From Streptomyces caniscabiei (GTDB taxonomy: Bacteria > Actinomycetota > Actinomycetes > Streptomycetales > Streptomycetaceae), in the NCBI RefSeq assembly GCF_014930365.1, contig NZ_JABXWI010000018.1, positions 1 through 64,000 on the forward strand: a DNA stretch of 64,000 nucleotides, given 5' to 3'. The notes beneath the pieces are model-generated. The model was not told the origin of the DNA. It worked only from the letters and a program-made list of their open reading frames with translations, and did no database searches. The position numbers and the translations under genes are program-made. Shown one piece after another: positions 44,090-52,316 of the stretch. How positions within the stretch are numbered: the first letter of the stretch is position 1; each line of letters opens with the position of its first letter.

Positions 44090-45621
44090 CCAAGGACGTC
44101 ATCGCCCTGACCCCGAAGATGCCCGATGTCTGGGCCCTCATGACGAGCCTGTACGCCGGCGGCTCCGAGCTGGACCTGTCGGCGGCGGCCGAGGGCGCGG
44201 TCGTCCAGCTGCACGGGCCCGGTGGCCGCCCGCTGGTGTCCGTGGAGTCGCCGGTGCTGGTCCAGGTGCCCGGTGAGGCGGAGCGGCTGCTCGGGCAGCG
44301 CGCGGCGGTCCCGTACTGGTGGACGGAGGCGCGGGCGTCCACGGCCGTCCCCGAGGCGGAGCGGCTCGCGGAGGTGGTCTGCGGGCGGCTCAACGCCCTG
44401 CTGGGCGGCTCGACCTGGCCTCCGGGGGCGGCGGCGAGCACCCAGGTGGTCGATGTGTCCGCCGTGCCGTCGGCGGGGTCGGGGCAGCCGGCCGTGGACG
44501 TGGTGACCGACCACGCGGCCGTCGTCCTCATCGACCGGCCGGTGGTGGCGCTGACCAGCTGGCTCGCGGAGATCATGCGGACGGCGGCGGTGTCCCGGCG
44601 GTCCCTCCAGATCGTCACGCCGCGCGGCGTCCGTCTGACCCCCGCCGCCCGGACCGCGCTGGCCCGCGTCCCCAACCGCTGGGTCGTCCAGGACCCGGAG
44701 TGCGGGTACTACGACGGGCTGTCGGGGGCGGTGCTGCGCTGGCGGGACGGCGCGTTCTCGCCCGCGCTCGCGGAGGACGGGACGGCGGCCGTGGCCCCGG
44801 CGTTCACCCGCCGCACGACGGACGGTGACGCGCCGGGCGGCACCACGGACGGCGCCACGGGCGACGCGTCCGAGGGCGAGGGCACGGGCGCGGGCACGTC
44901 GGACGGCCCCGCCCCGGAGGGCGCCGCCGACGACGTCCCCGGCCGCCAGTTGCTCGTCGCCCTCCGTACGGTGCACAGGGCCGACGAACATCTGCTGCTG
45001 GGCCGCGGCCTGGAGGCGGCCTGGAAGGCGCTGACGGGCACGGCACCGGCGGGCTGGGGCACGGCCGAGCCGGTCAACCTCCCCTGGTCACCACGGCAGT
45101 TGACCGACCTCGCCCGGGAGCGGGCGCCCGAACCCTCGCAGCTGATCGTCGTCGGCACACCGGACCGGCCCGCGACGGCGACGGTCCGGGTGACCCGGAC
45201 GACGAAGGGCGTGGAGGAGGACGTGGTCCTCACCATCGGCTACGCCGCCGGTGAGCACCCGCCGCTGGACCGCGTCGAGGCGCTGGCCGACACCCTGGTC
45301 CGGGAGCACGGCCTGCGGACCCTGCTGACCTCGGTGCGCGTGGCCCGCGCCGACCTGACGACCGCGCCCCGCCTGGAGGGACCGCCGCTGCCGGCGACCT
45401 TCACGCTCGGCCCGGACGACGTGCACACCGTCGGCCTGGACCACGCGCGCCGGCCACCGGTCGAGGTCCGCCCGAAACAGCTCGGCCCGACGTCCCGCCC
45501 GGCCCTGCACTACCCCCTCGGCGACGGCACGGACCCCGCCTCCTGGACACGACTCCAGCAGCTCACGGCCCATCTCCGCGACGATCATTCCCGGCCATCC
45601 ACCCCTGCTCAGCAAGGGTGA
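44086..45621 (+). CDS. DUF6177-like protein of the ESX cluster
   Basis: 511 residues, starting with GTG in a GTGA overlap with eccC. No signal peptide or transmembrane helix is evident, so it is probably cytoplasmic. An N-terminal conserved domain (about 1-225) and a C-terminal domain (about 285-500) are joined by a Gly/Asp/Thr-rich linker. I recall such proteins as DUF6177, encoded next to eccC in Streptomyces ESX loci. A role as ESX-specific chaperone or accessory is inferred from position only. Confidence 0.65.
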   Translation: MTKDVIALTPKMPDVWALMTSLYAGGSELDLSAAAEGAVVQLHGPGGRPLVSVESPVLVQVPGEAERLLGQRAAVPYWWTEARASTAVPEAERLAEVVCGRLNALLGGSTWPPGAAASTQVVDVSAVPSAGSGQPAVDVVTDHAAVVLIDRPVVALTSWLAEIMRTAAVSRRSLQIVTPRGVRLTPAARTALARVPNRWVVQDPECGYYDGLSGAVLRWRDGAFSPALAEDGTAAVAPAFTRRTTDGDAPGGTTDGATGDASEGEGTGAGTSDGPAPEGAADDVPGRQLLVALRTVHRADEHLLLGRGLEAAWKALTGTAPAGWGTAEPVNLPWSPRQLTDLARERAPEPSQLIVVGTPDRPATATVRVTRTTKGVEEDVVLTIGYAAGEHPPLDRVEALADTLVREHGLRTLLTSVRVARADLTTAPRLEGPPLPATFTLGPDDVHTVGLDHARRPPVEVRPKQLGPTSRPALHYPLGDGTDPASWTRLQQLTAHLRDDHSRPSTPAQQG

Positions 45622-45749
45622 CTCGCGTCACTAACTCAACGACCAATACGAGCAGTACGAGCTCTGACAGGAGAAGGATTTACCGGCCTGACCTGGGTCT
45701 CTAACCTCCCGGCAACAGCTGCCAGAAGGCACGCGCCAGGAGGAGAACC

Positions 45750-46904
45750 ATGGCCAGATCCAGCCAGCCCAGCACCCGACGCATCGTCGTCACCGCGTGC
45801 GCCGCGACCCTCGCGCTCGGCACCCTGGCCGCCTGCGGCGGCGGTGGGACCGACGCGCCGAAGGTGGCGGAGAACAAGATCTCGGCGGGCCAGGTGCCGG
45901 ACTACTACCCGGCGGACTACGCCGACCTGATCGCGGCAGCGGAGAAGGAGGGCGGCAAGCTCACCGTCTACTCCAACCTCGGCGACGAGAACATGGCGCC
46001 GATCGTCCGGGACTTCAAGAAGAAGTACGACTTCATCAAGACCGTCTCCGTCAACGAGCTGGACAGCGACGAGCTGTTCCAGAAGACCCTGTCGGAGAAC
46101 GCGGCCGGTTCCTCCCCGGCGGACGTGCTGATCTCCAGCGCGGCGACGGCGTGGGCGGACTTCTCGGCCCGCAAGGACACCGTCCTCACGTACGAGTCGC
46201 CGGAGCTGAAGGAGCTGGGCGAGAGCGCCGAGCTGCTGCCGAGCGTGTACTCGCTGTCGCAGGACCCGATGACGATCGCGTACAACACGTCGCTGATGGA
46301 GACCCCGCCCACCACCCTGACGGACTTCGCCAAGATCGTGACGGAGGACGAGGCGACGTACAAGAACAAGGTGACGGTCCGCGACCCGGAGGGCTCGTTC
46401 GGCTTCACCGTCACGCGGGCGCTGACCGAGGGCAACCCGGAGGCATGGGACGACCTGGAGAAGATCCTTCCGCTGACCCGTCCGGAGACCTCCTCCGGCA
46501 CCCAGCTGGAGAAGATCGTCGCCGGTGAGTACACGGCCGGCTTCCTGATCAGCGCCTCCCCCGCCTACCCGGTCGTCGAGGACAGCGCGGGCCTTGTGAA
46601 GATCGTCTTCCCGAAGGACGGCACGGTCGTCCTGCCGCGCGGCATGGGCATCGCCGCCGAGGCGCCGCACCCGGCGACCTCGAAGCTCTTCATGGACTTC
46701 GCCCTCTCCGAGGAGGGTCAGCGCGCGGTCGCCGAGGGCGGTCTGGCCTCCTACCGCGACGGTGTGAAGGGCGAGGGCCTGCACACCTACCAGGAGGTCG
46801 TGGACGCCGTCGGCGAGGAGAACATCATCCACGTCGAGTACAAGGCGGTCTCCAAGGACGACTCCGCGGCCTGGCTGGAGCGCTTCGACGGACTCCGCAA
46901 GTAG
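45750..46904 (+). CDS. ABC transporter extracellular solute-binding protein (family 1, iron/organophosphonate-like)
   Basis: 384 residues. The signal peptide ends in lipobox LAAC, so the mature protein is a lipoprotein. The fold is the FbpA/PotD class: KLTVYSNLGDENMAPIVRDFKKKY at the start, then SPADVLISSAATAW, and an AGFLISASPAYPVVE hinge. Related proteins bind Fe(III), thiamine or 2-aminoethylphosphonate; the ligand cannot be chosen from sequence. It precedes a duplicated permease and an ATPase gene. AGGAGGAG precedes the ATG. Confidence 0.85.
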   Translation: MARSSQPSTRRIVVTACAATLALGTLAACGGGGTDAPKVAENKISAGQVPDYYPADYADLIAAAEKEGGKLTVYSNLGDENMAPIVRDFKKKYDFIKTVSVNELDSDELFQKTLSENAAGSSPADVLISSAATAWADFSARKDTVLTYESPELKELGESAELLPSVYSLSQDPMTIAYNTSLMETPPTTLTDFAKIVTEDEATYKNKVTVRDPEGSFGFTVTRALTEGNPEAWDDLEKILPLTRPETSSGTQLEKIVAGEYTAGFLISASPAYPVVEDSAGLVKIVFPKDGTVVLPRGMGIAAEAPHPATSKLFMDFALSEEGQRAVAEGGLASYRDGVKGEGLHTYQEVVDAVGEENIIHVEYKAVSKDDSAAWLERFDGLRK

Positions 46905-46953
46905 ACGGACTCCGTAGGCAGGCAGCTCTCAAGGACGATCGGAGTCAGCTCAG

Positions 46954-48726
46954 ATGTCAACCCTCACCCAGCCACCCCGCACACCGGCGGACGAGACACC
47001 CGCGGAGACGTTCCGGCCACCGCGCTACCGCCGCCCCTTCGGCATCGGACGGGACACGCTCGTCCAGTACGCGGTCCTGGCGTTCCTCGCCGTCCTGGTG
47101 CTGGCCCCGATCGTCCCGACCCTCTACCAGAGCATCCGCAACCGCCCGCTCTACGAGGCGGGCGGGGCGTTCACCCTCAGCGGCTACACCGACCTCTTCA
47201 CCAAGGCGGGTTTCGGTGAAGTCGCCCTGAACACGCTGCTGTTCGCCTCGCTGACGACGGTCCTCAGCCTGGCGATCGCCATCCCGATGGCGATCGTGGT
47301 GGTCCGTACGAAGTTGCCCGGCGGCCGACTCATCGCCCTCGCCATGCAGTGGCCGTTCTTCATCTCGTCGCTGATCCTGGGCTTCGGCTGGATCATCATG
47401 TACGGCCCGGCCGGGTTCGTCAGCGTGAAGGTGCAGCAGATCTTCGGCTCGGTGCCGTGGAACCTGTACTCGATCCCCGGCATGGCGCTCACCGAGGCAG
47501 TGGCGCTCGCCCCGATCGCGTACGTCTTCTGCGCGAACGCGCTCAGGCAGTCCGACGCCTCGCTCGAATCGGCCGCGCAGGTCTGCGGGGCCGGCCCCTT
47601 CCGGATTCTGGCGCAGGTGGTCGTGCCGCTGCTGCGGCCCCCGATCGTCTACAGCGCGATCCTCGTCTTCTCCGTCTCCATCGAGACGCTGAGCGTGCCG
47701 CTGCTGTACGGCCAGCCGGTCAGCATCGATGTCTTCTCAACTTTCCTCTACCACAACGGACTTCAGTCGGTGGACCCCGACTACACGATGCTGGGCGCGG
47801 CCTCGACCGTGATCCTCGTGGTCACGCTGAGCCTGGTCGCCGTCCAGGCGAAGCTGCTGAAGGACGCGGCGCGGTTCGTGTCCGTGCGCGGCAAGGTCAC
47901 CCGGCCGCGCAAGCTGGACCTGGGCTGGCTGAAGTGGGTCAGCATCGCGTGCATCTGGTGCTACGTGATCGTGGGCGCCCTGATCCCGATCGCCGGCCTG
48001 GTGATGCGGTCGTTCACGCTGGTCTTCACGCCGCTCCAGTCGCCGTTCCGGACGGTCACGACGAAGAACTACGAGCTGGTCTTCGACTCCGACAACTACG
48101 TGCAGTCGCTCTACAACAGCATGATCGTGGCCGGTGTCGGCTCGGTGGTCGTGTCCGCGCTCGCCGTGTTCGCGGTGATGGTGGCCCGGCGGTCGACCTT
48201 CCGCTTCGGCCGGGCGGTGGAGTACCTGGCCCTGATCCCGCAGTCCCTGCCCGGCATCATCATCGGTATCGGCTTCTTCTGGGCCTTCGCGCTCGCGCCC
48301 TTCGGGATGGGCTCGGTCCTCCAGGGCACGATCTACGCCGTCGTCATCGCCTTCGGCATGCGGGCCCTGCCCAGCGCGTTCGGCTCGGTCGCCCCGGCGA
48401 TCATGCAGATCGGCGGTGAGCTGGACAACGCGGCCCGGGTCTCCGGCGCCGACTGGCTGATGACCTTCTTCCGCGTCCTGCGGGCCCTGATCACACCGGC
48501 GTTCGCGGGAGCGCTCGTCCTCACCTTCGTGATCATGCTCAAGGAGTACTCCCCGGCCGTCTTCCTCTCCTCGGCCGACAACAACATCCTCGGCACCACC
48601 ATGCTCAGTCTCTGGACGCAGGGCAGGGCCGGATCCGTCGCCGCGCTGGCCACCCTCCAGATCGGCATCACCGCGGTCTTCGTCGCACTCGCTGGACTGC
48701 TCATGAAGGGAAAGCACCATGCCTGA
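46954..48726 (+). CDS. Iron(III)-type ABC transporter permease, duplicated (12 TM)
   Basis: 590 residues containing two tandem BPD_transp_1 permease units. EAA-type loops follow the pattern ESAAQVCGAGPFRILAQVVVPLLRP in the first half and DNAARVSGADWLMTFFRVLRALITPA in the second. It is the FbpB/AfuB form, where one chain supplies both transmembrane halves of the importer. Its stop overlaps the ATPase start by eight bases, so it is clearly co-translated with it. Confidence 0.9.
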   Translation: MSTLTQPPRTPADETPAETFRPPRYRRPFGIGRDTLVQYAVLAFLAVLVLAPIVPTLYQSIRNRPLYEAGGAFTLSGYTDLFTKAGFGEVALNTLLFASLTTVLSLAIAIPMAIVVVRTKLPGGRLIALAMQWPFFISSLILGFGWIIMYGPAGFVSVKVQQIFGSVPWNLYSIPGMALTEAVALAPIAYVFCANALRQSDASLESAAQVCGAGPFRILAQVVVPLLRPPIVYSAILVFSVSIETLSVPLLYGQPVSIDVFSTFLYHNGLQSVDPDYTMLGAASTVILVVTLSLVAVQAKLLKDAARFVSVRGKVTRPRKLDLGWLKWVSIACIWCYVIVGALIPIAGLVMRSFTLVFTPLQSPFRTVTTKNYELVFDSDNYVQSLYNSMIVAGVGSVVVSALAVFAVMVARRSTFRFGRAVEYLALIPQSLPGIIIGIGFFWAFALAPFGMGSVLQGTIYAVVIAFGMRALPSAFGSVAPAIMQIGGELDNAARVSGADWLMTFFRVLRALITPAFAGALVLTFVIMLKEYSPAVFLSSADNNILGTTMLSLWTQGRAGSVAALATLQIGITAVFVALAGLLMKGKHHA

Positions 48727-49846
48727 GGTGACCGTCAAGAACCTCGCCAAGACGTTCGGCGACAACTCCGTCCTGCGGGACGTCACCTTCACCATCAAGG
48801 ACGGCGAGTTCTTCACGCTGCTCGGCGCGAGCGGCTGCGGCAAGTCGACGACGCTTAACTGCATCGCGGGTCTGGAGCAGCCGACGGAGGGCTCGATCGC
48901 GGTCGGCGGACGGACGTTCGTGGACGCCGGCGCGGGGGTCTTCCTTCCCCCCGAGGAGCGCAACCTCGGCATGGTGTTCCAGTCGTACGCGCTGTGGCCG
49001 CACATGACCATCGCGAAGAACCTGGCGCTGCCGCTGAACATCCGCAAGGTCCCCAAGGAGAAGCAGAGGACGCTGATCCACGACGCCCTGGACAAGGTGG
49101 GCCTCGCCGCGCTCAGCGGCCGCTACCCCCACCAGCTCTCCGGCGGCCAGCAGCAACGCGTCGCCCTGGCACGGGCGTTGGTCTACTCCCCGACGGTCCT
49201 CCTCCTCGACGAGCCCCTCTCCAACCTGGACGCCAAACTCCGCGAGCAGGCCCGCGCCTGGCTGAAGCGGCTCCAGGAGGAGCTGGGCATCACCACCGTC
49301 TACGTCACCCACGACCAGGACGAGGCCCTCGCGCTCAGCGACCGGATCGCCGTGATGGAGGGCGGCAACATGATCCAGATCGGCACGCCGCACGAGATCT
49401 ACGAGAAGCCGGCCGCGCCCGCCGTCGCCGCGTTCGTCGGCCGCTGCAACTTCCTCACCGGCAAGGTGGTGAGCGTCGACGGCACCCGGCACACCGTGCT
49501 CCTCGACGCCGGCGGGGAGATCGTCCGCGTCGACAGCGACCGGCGCGTCCCGACGGGCGACTCGGTCACGGTCGCGGTCCGCCCCGAACGCCTGGAGGTC
49601 GTGGCCCCGGCCGAGACCCCGGCGGGCGTGAACCGCCTCGACACCCAGGTCGTCACCAGCTCCTACGTCGGCTCCCGCTACGAGTACGACGTCCGCCTCG
49701 GCGACCAGGTGGTCCAGGTCCTCAGCGGCAACGGCGGCCTGGCGGGCGAGGTCTCCCTGGTCTTCGACCCGGGGCACGCGCTGCTGTACGCGGACCGGGT
49801 GGAACTGCCGGAGGACCAGCGGGACCTGCTGACGGTGACGTCCTGA
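48719..49846 (+). CDS. ABC transporter ATP-binding protein (iron/polyamine-type)
   Basis: 375 residues. Walker A GASGCGKST, Q-loop FQSYALWPHMT, signature LSGGQQQRVALARAL, Walker B LLLDEPLSNLD and H-loop VTHDQDEAL are all intact. A C-terminal TOBE-like domain (VAVRPERLEVVAP) marks the CUT1/Fbp class. It energises the preceding permease. Confidence 0.92.
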   Translation: MPEVTVKNLAKTFGDNSVLRDVTFTIKDGEFFTLLGASGCGKSTTLNCIAGLEQPTEGSIAVGGRTFVDAGAGVFLPPEERNLGMVFQSYALWPHMTIAKNLALPLNIRKVPKEKQRTLIHDALDKVGLAALSGRYPHQLSGGQQQRVALARALVYSPTVLLLDEPLSNLDAKLREQARAWLKRLQEELGITTVYVTHDQDEALALSDRIAVMEGGNMIQIGTPHEIYEKPAAPAVAAFVGRCNFLTGKVVSVDGTRHTVLLDAGGEIVRVDSDRRVPTGDSVTVAVRPERLEVVAPAETPAGVNRLDTQVVTSSYVGSRYEYDVRLGDQVVQVLSGNGGLAGEVSLVFDPGHALLYADRVELPEDQRDLLTVTS

Positions 49847-49891
49847 GGTCGTGATGTCGTAGCCGGGCGAGCGGCGGCTGCCGGGACACGG

Positions 49892-49930
49892 CAACGGAGG
49901 GCGGGGCAAGGCTGCCCGCCGCCTCCGTTG
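49892..49930 (+). terminator. Terminator of the ABC importer operon
   Basis: CAACGGAGG (49892-49900) pairs with CCTCCGTTG (49922-49930), with further GCGGG/CCCGC pairing inside. It lies 45 bases after the ATPase stop. Confidence 0.7.
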
Positions 49931-49963
49931 TCCGCCCGGCCGCCGCCGCGTGAGGCTGTGGCC

Positions 49964-50668
49964 ATGAGAATCGGCGCGGCGCTGCTCACGTTGTCCCTCG
50001 TCCCGCTGCTGGCCTGTGTCCTGGTGTTCACCGTGTGGCTGCCCCGGGACATGGACCGCTACGAGGCGTACTGGGCGGCCGTGCCGTGTACCGCTGAGGT
50101 CCCGGCCAGGGCGTGGGAGGACTGTCTGCGTACGGCCTCCTTCACCGTCGACAGCACCCGGAACGAGGCGAGCAGAAGCGGCGGTTTCGAGGCGACGCTG
50201 TCCGGCGGGCCCTTCTGGAACGGGACCGTGGCCTTCGGCGACCCGGGCCCGCTGCTGGAGCGTCTGCGGTCCGGGGACCGGGTCACCGGCACCGTCTGGC
50301 GCGGGGACGTCGTGGTGCTCGGCCGGGGAGACGTGTGGCAGAGCACCTCCGAGGAGCCCCGCGACGAACCCCAGATGACAGCCGCGATCGGCACGTTCGC
50401 GGGTCTGCTGGCGGCTCTGGGGTTCTGGCTCGGCGGGATGCGGCTGACCGGTCCCCGTGACCGTGAGCACCGCACCTGGGCCGGATACGGCCGGCCCCTG
50501 CTCATCGCCCTGCTCGTCGCGTCCCTGGGCACGGGACTGCCGTCCGTGTGGCTCGGCCTCCCGTGGTGGCTCGTGCCCGCCGTGGTCGTCCCCGTCATGG
50601 TGTACACGGCCTGGCAGCTCCACCGGTACCGCGCCGCTTCGGCGGTCGGCGCTCCGGGATCCTCTTGA
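49964..50668 (+). CDS. Integral membrane protein, unknown function
   Basis: 234 residues from ATG 49964. One N-terminal helix (IGAALLTLSLVPLLACVLVFTVW) is followed by an outside domain of about 120 residues and three further helices (TAAIGTFAGLLAALGFWLGG, PLLIALLVASLGTGLP, WWLVPAVVVPVMVYTAW). No family is recognised. Its last 74 bases overlap the converging HATPase gene. Confidence 0.75.
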   Translation: MRIGAALLTLSLVPLLACVLVFTVWLPRDMDRYEAYWAAVPCTAEVPARAWEDCLRTASFTVDSTRNEASRSGGFEATLSGGPFWNGTVAFGDPGPLLERLRSGDRVTGTVWRGDVVVLGRGDVWQSTSEEPRDEPQMTAAIGTFAGLLAALGFWLGGMRLTGPRDREHRTWAGYGRPLLIALLVASLGTGLPSVWLGLPWWLVPAVVVPVMVYTAWQLHRYRAASAVGAPGSS

Positions 50669-51125
50669 CCAGGGACAGCCAGCGGGGCAGGTCGATCTCC
50701 ACCAGTACGGTCTTGCCGGGCGGGACGCGGTCCTGGACCTCCCAGCGGTCGGCGAACGCGTCGACGAGGGTCAGGCCTCGGCCGTTCTCCGCGAGGGGGT
50801 GGGCCCGGGGTACGGCGCCGGGGCGCGGGGGCAGGCGTTCGGCTCGCGTGTCGGTGACCTCGATGCGGAGGGAGCCGGTGGGCAGGGAGAGGCGGAGCTC
50901 GAAGTCCCGGCCCGGGACGCGGCCGTGCGTCACCGCGTTGGCCGCCAGCTCCGCCACGACCACCGCCGCCCGCTCCGACTCCTCCGAGCCGTAGCGGATG
51001 CCCCAGGCGTGCAGCTGTTTCAGGGCCACGTGTCTCGCCAGGCGGGCGCCCAGCGGGGTCGAGCTGAAGCGTCGCGTGAACGTCGGTGCCGTGAGCGTGT
51101 GTCGCGCGGCGGGCGGTGCGGTCAT
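50595..51125 (-). CDS. RsbW/SpoIIAB-like ATP-binding protein (HATPase_c)
   Basis: 176 residues from ATG 51125. The GHKL ATPase fold is clear: N-box VVVAELAANAVTHG, G1 IEVTDTRAE, G2 AENGRGLTLVDAFADRWEV. Such small proteins act as anti-sigma factors or serine kinases. It is divergent from an XRE/DUF397 pair, the set seen at whiJ-type developmental loci. The C-terminal 25 residues overlap the membrane-protein gene and are probably non-conserved. Confidence 0.8.
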   Translation of the reverse strand: MTAPPAARHTLTAPTFTRRFSSTPLGARLARHVALKQLHAWGIRYGSEESERAAVVVAELAANAVTHGRVPGRDFELRLSLPTGSLRIEVTDTRAERLPPRPGAVPRAHPLAENGRGLTLVDAFADRWEVQDRVPPGKTVLVEIDLPRWLSLVKRIPERRPPKRRGTGGAARPCTP

Positions 51126-51169
51126 GCGGCCAATGTGGCCTGCGGAAAGGCCCGTTCGCCAGCTCCACG

Positions 51170-51196
51170 CCGCGTACGCTGGGCGAGCGTACGCGG
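51170..51196. promoter_or_regulatory. 11-bp inverted repeat in the HATPase/XRE divergent promoter
   Basis: CCGCGTACGCT-GGGCG-AGCGTACGCGG is perfect over 11-base arms with a five-base spacer, in the 157-bp divergent region. A second inverted repeat, GGTTACG (51195-51201) with CGTAACC (51226-51232), abuts it. Both are candidate sites for the XRE regulator. Confidence 0.55.
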
Positions 51197-51282
51197 TTAC
51201 GCACTGGACGGTACTGGTGACGTGCCGTAACCATGGGCGTTGAACGGTGTGGTTCGGTGGGCGGGTGCGCGGGAGGTGGCCG

Positions 51283-52134
51283 ATGGTGGCCGACAGCGGC
51301 GGCGTGGTGGGGATCGGCGGGGGCGGCGAACCGGAGTCGTCCGACAGCCTGCGGACGTTCGGGGCGATGGTCCAGGCGTTGCGCGAGCACGCGGGGCTCA
51401 GCCGGGAGGAGTTGGCCGAGGTCATCGGTTACTCCAAGCACATGGTGGCGTCGGTGGAGCTGGGGAGGAGGATGCCCGACGCCGCGTTTGTGGAGGGGGT
51501 GGATCGGGCGCTGGGGAATACGGGCGCACTGATCCGGGCGGCTCAGCATCTGGGGCGGCAGCCGGGGTTGGCGGCTTGGTTCAGGAAGTGGGCGGGGCTG
51601 GAGGCCACGGCGATCACGCTCTACACGTATGAGTGCCGGTTGATTCCTGGGCTCTTGCAGACGGAGGCCTACGCGCGAACGCTGTTCAACCACCAACTGC
51701 CGCCCCTGGGTGACGAACAGGTCGAGGCCCAGTGGGTGGCTCGCGCGGAACGTCAGCGACTGTTGCGGGAGCGGCCGAACACCGAGTTCAGCTTCATCCT
51801 GGAGGAGGGGTTGTTCGTCCGGCGGACGGGAGGCGTCGAGACGACGCGGCAACTCATCGAGCACGTCCTGGAGATCGCCGAGCTGCGGAACATCGAGATT
51901 CAGGTCATGCCGCAAGTGCGCGAGACTCACGCCGGGCTCGACGGCCCCATGCAACTGCTGGAGACCGCCGAAAACCGCTGGTACGGCTACTGCGAAGGGC
52001 AGCGAGGCGGCCTGCTCGTATCCGACGCGAAAGAGGTCAGCGTCCTGCACAAGCGGTATGCCAGGATGCGTGCACAGGCTCTCACCTCCGAAGACTCCCT
52101 GGGCCTGTTGCGGCGGATGCGAGGGGACCTATGA
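51283..52134 (+). CDS. WhiJ-like XRE regulator with DUF5753
   Basis: 283 residues from ATG 51283 (GGGAGGTGG upstream). The N-terminal HTH_31/XRE domain (LREHAGLSREELAEVIGYSKHMVASVELGRRMP) is followed by the DUF5753 domain (YECRLIPGLLQTEAYARTLF, then EGLFVRRTGG, ETHAGLDGPMQLLE). It is the WhiJ class, of which Streptomyces has many paralogues, each usually paired with a DUF397 protein. It is translationally coupled (ATGA) to the next gene. Confidence 0.88.
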   Translation: MVADSGGVVGIGGGGEPESSDSLRTFGAMVQALREHAGLSREELAEVIGYSKHMVASVELGRRMPDAAFVEGVDRALGNTGALIRAAQHLGRQPGLAAWFRKWAGLEATAITLYTYECRLIPGLLQTEAYARTLFNHQLPPLGDEQVEAQWVARAERQRLLRERPNTEFSFILEEGLFVRRTGGVETTRQLIEHVLEIAELRNIEIQVMPQVRETHAGLDGPMQLLETAENRWYGYCEGQRGGLLVSDAKEVSVLHKRYARMRAQALTSEDSLGLLRRMRGDL

Positions 52135-52316
52135 GCACCAACGACCTTGCCTGGTTCAAGTCGAGCCACAGCAGCGGCGGGGACGGCGACTGTGTCGAAG
52201 TAGCCGCCGCCCCCTCTGCCGTCCACGTCCGCGATTCCAAGAACGCGGACGGGCCTCAGCTCATCCTCTCCTCCGGCGCCTGGGCCGACTTCATCCCGTA
52301 CGCCTCCCGAGGCTGA
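52131..52316 (+). CDS. DUF397 domain protein
   Basis: 61 residues consisting of one DUF397 domain: LAWFKSSHSSGGDGDCVEVA, then VHVRDSKNADGPQLILSSGAWADFI. These small acidic proteins partner XRE/DUF5753 regulators and may relieve or modify their repression, as proposed at whiJ. The ATG overlaps the XRE stop; the 3-prime end overlaps the converging large secreted-protein gene by 26 bases. Confidence 0.9.
   Translation: MSTNDLAWFKSSHSSGGDGDCVEVAAAPSAVHVRDSKNADGPQLILSSGAWADFIPYASRG

Noticed and set aside
45622..45749. Riboswitch (SAM or TPP) upstream of the ABC importer
   Set aside because: Only a small GGCA/TGCC hairpin is present. The conserved cores of these riboswitches could not be found.
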